64,000 nucleotides of DNA, taken from positions 254,757 to 318,756 of the forward strand of contig ML213517.1 in assembly GCA_004369045.1 (NCBI GenBank). The letters are read 5' to 3'. Origin of the DNA: Heliocybe sulcata. Taxonomy: Eukaryota; Basidiomycota; Agaricomycetes; Gloeophyllales; Gloeophyllaceae. Below the pieces are notes generated by a model. It saw only the letters and a list, made by a program, of their open reading frames with translations. It was not told the origin of the DNA and ran no database searches. Position 1 is the first letter of the stretch; every line of letters starts with the position of its first letter. This document shows positions 58,966-64,000 of the stretch, piece by piece. The position numbers and the translations under genes are program-made.

Positions 58966-60058
58966 CTACAGCAGGCGCTTTGCAAGAGGCAATGGCAGCC
59001 GTCTCGAAGCAGCCTACCTATATTATCTCGACGATGGCAAGTCGTCCTTTTCGCTGCCCATAACCAAGAACGAGCAGACAGTGCTCTTCCGTGTACGGAA
59101 GACTGACATCAATGCACTCCGAAATCTCCGCCGATATAATGACAATGCTGTGTCCGTAATAGACTGAGACCTACGAGGGTGAGCCTTTGGTTCACGTCCC
59201 GGTCATCGCAGAGGAAGTGGAAGCTATAGTAGCGTGTCTTTACGATCCCAGGTGCGTGCTCTTGTGTAGCATCGATGGTTGCACATCGACTGATTAGTGT
59301 TCAGCCGTCTCTGCCAGGAAATCAACACTGCGTAGCCACTTTGGGGAACGGTCATGCGGATGGTCATCAAGCCTGGTGATCAGAAGAAGCCTCGTAGCTG
59401 CACTAGGGAAATATCGGTCAACTAACTCGGACGAATGGATAGCTCTGACGCTCGTAAAAGACGGTCCCTTTGTAATGGGCACGCTTCAGGGCCGATCTAT
59501 TGCATTGCCGGACAGCTTTTACGGGGAGCCTGCTTCAGCGAGTCGTTTCGCTAGACTTCGACGTTCCATCCATGCTGCCCGCCGCATTTTATGACCTAAG
59601 TCTCATGACCCCGAGGTCAACTGGGATATCTGCCGAAGCTGCGACGAGGAAGCTGCAGCTCGTTCAATCGAGGCTCAGCGCTCCGTTCGATGCTGTCTCC
59701 TTGATAATGGCCACTTCCATTCTCTTGTTTCTGGTCAGCGCTTTCTGGCGCCGTATGGTGACCGGTTTGAGAGAGCTCATCCAGGAAGGATCCGAAAGGA
59801 GCGGGCTCCCTGTCGTCCTGTCCTTGTCCCTTCTGAAACCCTTCGAACATCAGGAAACACGGCGTCTCGAGATTCCTCGGCATGACAGCCGTATCCAACT
59901 CAAAAGACATCGTCTTGTCCATTACGCAAAATATATGCGTCAAGGACTGCCATACCGGGATCATGGCCGCAGCCCTAGGAATAAGAAAGCAGGTATGGCA
60001 TTGCTCCCTCGGTTCTTTTTGCCCCCTCCTCATGCTACAACATCGTTGGAGTCATAGT
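58966..60058 (+). pseudogene. Heavily decayed BTB/POZ gene
   Basis: Pieces in the family's order but in several frames: AAYLYYLDDGKSSFSLPITK and LFRVRKT (BTB start), TYEGEPLVHVPVIAEEVEAI, ending CLYDPR at a splice-like site, then FDVPSMLPAAFYDLSLM. The helical RLYHEDV block and the Cys-rich tail are not recognisable, and stops separate the pieces, including one after the first BTB part. It is the most decayed of the 52-60 kb group but still shows the exon boundary after YDPR. Confidence 0.75.
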
Positions 60059-60580
60059 ATCTCAATCTTTGCTCGATAACGTAAGTTTCCGCTTCAGTTG
60101 TCTGCGGCTGAAGCTACTTGGTCTGTCGCAACTCACAATCCTCGAAGATCATCCACCTACAGTGCGTTGTGTCTTATGCTTAATATTGATCCAGGGGAGC
60201 TGGAGCCACGTCTTTGCGAGTATATAGAGTCACAGGATCTGCGCCACTGCCACTAATCCCAACGGCCGGATCCGAACCTTCGGCTCCGAGCAAGCTACTT
60301 GCCCATGCAAGAGTCTATCTACTCTCTTCGTGACCATGCTTGACTCGGACCGTCGCCTTCCTCTGAAAATCTCAAGGCCGACTGAGTACGCATAGGATTG
60401 TGGACGTGTTATCCCAGCCCAACACAGACGTTTTAGGGAAAAAGCATCTCAGAATAATCTCAGGAATCCCTTCTGCCTGCATCATCAAGCTTAGCTATGT
60501 AAGACGCTATTCCTTGATGCATCACCTCATCATTTTCACTCACTCAGGCACTGCTGAAGCTCCCTGTTCTCGTCGTCGAT
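60059..60580. other. Intergenic, no gene recognised
   Basis: Sits between the BTB relic and the acyltransferase. A tRNA B-box-like word on the minus strand at about 60262-60276 has no matching cloverleaf. Confidence 0.4.
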
Positions 60581-62137
60581 ATGTCCAGTCAATGTCCCTT
60601 AGGAGTGGTCCCAGTGTCACGAACTACCATATTTCCGTCGCAGAATGCATCGCGAAACCCGACCGGGACGCCGCTCTCCATCCTGGATTCCAGATCGTCC
60701 AACTGGGCTCCGACAGCGGCCTTCTGGGTTTACGATCGTCCAGATCAATTCGCTACCGATCTGTTCGTTGAGTCCCTCAGGCTAACTCTCGGCATGTATC
60801 CTCATTGGACCGGCGAAGTATGTTTCGTCGATCCCATCGACGTTAAAGATCACCGTTACCGCTTTCGTCGGTTACAGGTGAAGTATGGGTTTGCCACTGA
60901 CCCTGGGGTCGATGTGATCATAGCTGAATCTGATGCCTCCATCTTGCATCTTATACCTGGCTACGCTCTCCAAGACGCTTGGGATGCAAGCGCCTTGCCG
61001 TCCGCTGCCTTTATTCCTGATGATGCGTTGCCTCCCATGGCACCAGGGAAACCAGCCGCACTCGTACAATTTACGACTTTTGCCGATGCTTTCGCTATCG
61101 GCGTCAAGCTTGCCCATGGCCTTGCTGATGCGCATACACTGGTGCAGTTCATGCGCGACTGGATGAACATACATCGCCGCGTTCCTGTTACATCCGCTCC
61201 CTTATTCGACCCTACTCTCCTTGATAGGGCAGCTGCGGGAGATATTGACTCGGAAGGCCCTGATAAGTCTCTTCTGCGCCAGTCGTTGGCTTTGCCCATC
61301 CTTCGATACGACTATTGGGCATCGGCAAGTGGTGCACATCCCTTCATGGCTGAAACCATTCGCGTTCCAGACCAGCTTGATAAAGAGAAGATCAGGCCCT
61401 TCGGCACACCTCTGCCATGGCACGAATGGGATGTGGATGCACCAGTCGCTCAATATGTGATATGTTTCACTAGTGATGAAGTGCACAAAATGTGGCTCGA
61501 CGCGGTTGCTGGGCTTTCCCATGCTGAGCGTAGCGCCAGCATCAGCCACTTGGATGCCCTTCTGGCGTTCGTATGGATGCTCATCAACAGAGCAAGGGGA
61601 CTCGCAGGTGATGAACAGCCAGTCCACCTCTCTACAATCCTCGGGTTGAGGAATCGCCTGGTACCCGCCAACTTTATCGGATCGCCAGTCATCCATGTTG
61701 GTGTCACTTGTAGCGGACGGGAAGCAGCTTCAGCAAACAACCTTCGCTCTATTGCCTGGTCAATCCGCACGGTCATCAACAGTTTTACATCGGACTCTCT
61801 CGGTGCTTTGCTACACGACATGGCATACGAAGATACCCCGCATCGCGAATGGAACGGGTTCTTCGGACGGCACCATGTCATATTCACATCTTGGTTGCGG
61901 TTGGGCCTCTACGAGATGGAGTTCGTAGAAGGCGTGAAACCCAGGTTTGCATCTTCGGTGATGCCGGCCGTGGACGGAGTTATTTCTATGACAGAAGGAC
62001 TCCCTGCGCGCCAGGATGAGAGCACGGATAGTGCTGAATGGTGGAAGAATGGTATAGACGTGTCTCTGCAGCTGACCGAAAAAGCAATGGACGGTCTACT
62101 GGCGGATCCCCTGTTGAGGAGTTACAGAAGTGAGTAA
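60581..62137 (+). CDS. BAHD-like acyltransferase (PF02458 type), intronless
   Basis: Probable acyl-CoA-dependent O- or N-acyltransferase in secondary metabolism or detoxification; substrate unknown. One exon of 518 residues. The catalytic HxxxD motif is HGLAD in VKLAHGLADAHTLVQF at about residues 175-190. The DFGWG-like region near the C-terminus is altered to WLRLGLYEMEFVEGVKP, keeping the Trp and the following EF. Other landmarks are LRLTLGMYPHWTGE in the N-terminal lobe, ISHLDALLAFVWMLINRAR in the second lobe, and HLSTILGLRNRL. Length and layout match trichothecene-acetyltransferase-like fungal members. It is unusual here in having no intron. A GTGAGT overlaps the last codons (at about 62130), so a short additional exon cannot be excluded. 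Confidence 0.85.
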   Translation: MSSQCPLGVVPVSRTTIFPSQNASRNPTGTPLSILDSRSSNWAPTAAFWVYDRPDQFATDLFVESLRLTLGMYPHWTGEVCFVDPIDVKDHRYRFRRLQVKYGFATDPGVDVIIAESDASILHLIPGYALQDAWDASALPSAAFIPDDALPPMAPGKPAALVQFTTFADAFAIGVKLAHGLADAHTLVQFMRDWMNIHRRVPVTSAPLFDPTLLDRAAAGDIDSEGPDKSLLRQSLALPILRYDYWASASGAHPFMAETIRVPDQLDKEKIRPFGTPLPWHEWDVDAPVAQYVICFTSDEVHKMWLDAVAGLSHAERSASISHLDALLAFVWMLINRARGLAGDEQPVHLSTILGLRNRLVPANFIGSPVIHVGVTCSGREAASANNLRSIAWSIRTVINSFTSDSLGALLHDMAYEDTPHREWNGFFGRHHVIFTSWLRLGLYEMEFVEGVKPRFASSVMPAVDGVISMTEGLPARQDESTDSAEWWKNGIDVSLQLTEKAMDGLLADPLLRSYRSE

Positions 62138-62494
62138 CACTAGTTCGTTCATCTTCCTTGCCTTAACTTCCACTATATTATCTCCCCTCACAAGGCCGGA
62201 ACCACCATGAGTGACGAACTAGCTCATGTCATTGCCGTTCCAGGCTTATTTCTGTATGATGGCAATACTTGGGTCAACGAGTAACATTTTGCAACGTCGT
62301 GATAGGAACAAAAGAGTGACAAGTCAGTGCAGCGACCAATACAACACTACTATTAAAACGCAGATACAACAAACGATAATGTCCGGAAAGCATCCATGAT
62401 AGCGATGTCATCAAACCAAAAGGTATCGTGAAGTAGATCGTCCATTCGAAAAACTCAAGCTTGCGAGATGCGGAAAATGCCCTTCAAACGACCT
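62138..62494. other. Convergent 3' intergenic region
   Basis: Lies between the acyltransferase and the glycoprotein gene. No gene seen. Confidence 0.4.
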
Positions 62495-64000
62495 TTACAG
62501 AACCATGACGGCACCAAAGATCGAGCCAACAATGCCCAAACCAAGGGTCATCACGGTCTGCTCCCAGCCAAAGCTGGTGGTTTGGTAGCCCGCGGAGGCG
62601 CTGTTGGTGGCAGAGCCAGTGGCGCTTCCCGAGACGCCGCTTGCGCCCTGTGTGAACGAAGAAGAAAGTGAGCCAGAGGAAACGGAACGCGATACGCTCG
62701 ATCCAGTGGAAGAAGGGGAAGAGGACGAAGAGGTTATACCCACACTCGAACGCGAGGCGGACGTGAGCGTTGCGGATGCTCCCGAGCTTGTGGCCGAGGA
62801 CAAGATGCTGGAGCCGGACACTGCGAGTCCGTTGCCGACGGAGCTTAACGTCGTGCACGACGAGGTCGCGGGCGCCGCGTGTGCGGACGGCGTGCTGGGC
62901 TGGCCCTGGTAGAAGGTCGAGGTGCCGTAGACACCCATGGGCTGGAGTGGTTCGAGTTAGACCGACAGGCTGTGGGATGATGCATGAGATGGTACCTCGC
63001 CACTGTCACCCTGGCACTGCTCAAACCCGCCAGGCGAGTAGTTCGCTGGCATGTTCCACATACAGCCCATCTCGTCGTAAATATGTTGGCACAGAGTGGG
63101 CGCGTCGGGACCATCCTTGCAGGCGCGGAAGCAGAATTCTGTGGCAGAGACGTAGTTCTGGGGAGCATGAACGGTAAGTCATCCATCACGGCACTTTTCT
63201 ACTAATGGCGTACCGTCCACTCGTGCATCTGAGCCAAGGAACCGAATGCACTCGAGAAAACGAGACCGCCGATGGGGTTACCGTTGCCATCCGCGCCGTG
63301 CGGGTCGAGCTCGCCTCCGGCATCCCCAGCAGGAATATTGACCTTGGTCAAGTCGCCGACACCTAATCAACCCTATCAGTCAAGTCTCCCCAACTTTATG
63401 GAATGGTTGGTACAGACCGGTGATCTGTACGTAGTCAGGAGTCTGCACAAAGTACACGCCACTGACGGTTCCGTCTGGGATCACGCGCGTGCCATAGCCG
63501 GACTTGAATTCACCAGCTTAGTACCGATAGGTATCCTTCAATCAGACGGGCTACTTACCTTCAAGCACCACGCAACTTCGATACGCTACACGTATGGTCA
63601 GCTCGAGGATAACCTCGCTGTCTATGTCTGAACTAGCATACCTCCGTGTTGCCAATAACCGAGTCCGGTCCTGGCTCAGGAGGCGCGAAGATGCACCAAT
63701 CGTCAACCGAGTTGACTATAGAAGTGGTCAGCAATCAAGTCCACGGATCATTGATTTCCCCCTTCCTCTCGCAGATATGGCAAACGGCCCTCCTTATGCT
63801 TACGAGCGATCTGTCCCAGAATACCTACAAGAAGCCCCCGGGATCGACGACTATGCGATCCACAGGGACCATCACCATCGACCGGTACAGATCTCGAATT
63901 CGTGCTTCGCCGTGATTCGTAGGAGAAAGTACGATCAACTCACTGTAGGCATTCTGGCATTCGGAGGTCTGATTGGCACCGCTACCGCACTGATTGGTGC
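62495..64000 (-). CDS. GPI-anchored glycoprotein, macrofage-activating-glycoprotein-like (5' end outside window)
   Basis: Cell-surface protein typical of basidiomycetes; precise role unknown. The gene enters from the right edge, so the signal peptide and first exons lie beyond 64000. Visible exons read CGSGANQTSECQNAY, VDDWCIFAPPEPGPDSVIGNTE, YGTRVIPDGTVSGVYFVQTP, a Gly/Asp stretch with GELDPHGADGNGNPIGGL, then NYVSATEFCFRACKDG, PTLCQHIYDEMGCMWNMPAN and FEQCQGDSGE. The last exon starts MGVYGTSTFYQGQPS and becomes a long Ser/Thr-rich stalk (potential O-glycosylation). It ends in a hydrophobic tail (TVMTLGLGIVGSIFGAVMVL) suited to GPI attachment. Stop at 62495. Cys residues are conserved in the family and suggest disulphides. 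Confidence 0.85.

Noticed and set aside
60262-60276. B-box-like GGTTCGGATCC on the minus strand
   Set aside because: No 7-bp acceptor pairing or anticodon arm at the right distance on either side.
1-64000. CRISPR arrays, rRNA, operon-like bacterial features, retroelements
   Set aside because: None seen; gene structure is clearly eukaryotic and no reverse-transcriptase, integrase or long terminal repeat pattern was recognised.

Overview
This window is nuclear DNA of a filamentous basidiomycete, most likely a wood-decay-type Agaricomycete. Short introns of about 40-80 bp interrupt nearly every gene. Gene spacing is compact, several promoters are divergent, and the families are typical of the group: a CYP53 benzoate hydroxylase, a GPI-anchored macrofage-activating-glycoprotein-like protein, an S41 peptidase of the fungal ustP type, a BAHD-like acyltransferase and BTB/POZ proteins. 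The lineage is inferred from gene content; no marker gene was available.

Left part (0.4-16 kb), mostly housekeeping. An Mlo3/Yra1-type mRNA export adaptor and the Pol III subunit RPC31 diverge from a 173-bp gap. They are followed by a decayed BTB relic, a small membrane protein, the primase small subunit (with an MluI cell-cycle box in its promoter), a large intron-rich ABCC transporter and an NAD malic enzyme.

16-25 kb. A 2.7-kb gene-poor stretch with a tandem duplication is followed by a multi-exon protein of unknown family carrying a duplicated basic module. Next come a MITE-like element with 27-bp terminal inverted repeats, and a divergent pair: a short-chain dehydrogenase and a sorbitol/xylitol dehydrogenase, probably a small sugar or polyol catabolic unit.

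25-37 kb. A secreted S41-family peptidase, a WW-domain membrane protein, and the divergent ER genes SPC2 (signal peptidase complex) and ERG2 (sterol C-8 isomerase).

37-47 kb, the most rearranged part. Two diverged copies of a 1.8-kb block lie in inverted orientation about 6 kb apart. Each carries one gene of the same unfamiliar family. Between them lie a CYP53 P450 and a BTB fragment that stops within a few bases of the P450 stop codon; the rest is mostly empty.

47-64 kb. A two-RRM RNA-binding protein, an uncertain serine-rich gene, then a cluster of BTB/POZ genes (one intact, one with a single frameshift, one heavily decayed), an acid sphingomyelinase, an intronless BAHD-like acyltransferase and the 3' part of a GPI-anchored glycoprotein cut by the window edge.

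The most unusual features are the five-member BTB family in all stages of decay, the inverted duplication around the P450, and the MITE-like element. I saw no CRISPR array, rRNA, convincing tRNA or retroelement.
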